Below are positions 43,045 through 43,098 of a stretch of 43,098 nucleotides of DNA, piece by piece; positions within the stretch are counted from its first letter, which is position 1; every line of letters begins with the position of its first letter. This DNA is from M55B112 sp964539395 (GTDB lineage: Bacteria; Bacteroidota; Bacteroidia; Bacteroidales; GCA-2748055): the NCBI GenBank assembly GCA_964539395.1, contig CAZIIU010000026.1, forward strand, positions 1 to 43,098, in the 5' to 3' direction. The translations under genes and the position numbers were made by a program. The notes below the pieces were generated by a model. That model was not told the origin of the DNA, did not search any database, and saw only the letters and a program-made list of their open reading frames with translations.

Positions 43045-43098
43045 AGCCAATGACGGGAATTGAACCCGTGACCTCTTCCTTACCAAGGAAGCGCTCTA
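43045..43098 (-). tRNA. tRNA-Thr (anticodon GGT), 5' part outside the window
   Basis: The last 54 bases encode, on the minus strand, an anticodon arm CTTCC-TTGGTAA-GGAAG with anticodon GGT, a T arm ACGGG-TTCAATT-CCCGT, the 3' acceptor strand CATTGGC and discriminator T. The 5' acceptor strand and most of the D arm are cut off by the window edge. Further tRNAs of the tufB-type cluster may lie beyond. Confidence 0.93.

Overview
The window looks like a chromosomal segment of a Bacteroidota bacterium, most likely from the order Bacteroidales or a close relative. Four things point there: promoters of the TTTG-N19/21-TAnnTTTG type (for example 10880-10910), gene starts without clear Shine-Dalgarno sequences, lineage-typical genes (DUF3822, DUF3467 behind rpoC, an S46 dipeptidyl-peptidase, a Maf-UbiA-HAD-DUF2520 cluster), and the tRNA-Thr - tuf - tRNA-Trp - secE - nusG - rplKAJL - rpoBC order. 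No phage, insertion sequence, CRISPR array or rRNA gene was seen.

Layout. (1) 171-6608, plus strand: a tightly packed sugar-nucleotide operon (ugd, UDP-xylose synthase, rfbA, rfbC, rfbD, phosphohexomutase) that can supply UDP-glucuronate, UDP-xylose and most of the dTDP-rhamnose route. The dTDP-glucose 4,6-dehydratase (rfbB) is absent. (2) 6711-10688: a YjbQ-family protein, a RecD-like helicase on the minus strand, then a plus-strand trio: a membrane-anchored unknown, a DUF3822 actin-like unknown, and rsmD. (3) 10697-14291: a gene relic, tRNA-Asp with a very clear promoter and terminator, two small membrane proteins, an OFA-type MFS transporter and 6-phosphogluconolactonase. (4) 14696-16672: a sodium/solute symporter with a two-helix small protein behind it. 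(5) 16794-20806, minus strand: a secreted protein with a self-cleaving S74 chaperone domain, then a TonB-dependent receptor preceded by NikR, with a candidate NikR operator between them. (6) 20883-26041, minus strand: S46 peptidase, Maf pyrophosphatase, UbiA prenyltransferase, KdsC-like phosphatase and a DUF2520 dehydrogenase-like protein, packed like an operon. (7) 26138-29793, minus strand: etfB-etfA-acyl-CoA dehydrogenase with its own promoter and terminator. (8) 30019-43098, minus strand: the large transcription/translation operon, ending in a strong terminator behind a DUF3467 gene.

The best candidates for undescribed biology are the NikR-TonB receptor pair with an inverted repeat (likely nickel or metallophore uptake across the outer membrane), the pilin-like/PilM-like pair at 8668-10152, the symporter plus its small partner, and the DUF3467 protein built into the RNA polymerase operon. 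Most of the rest is ordinary core-genome content.
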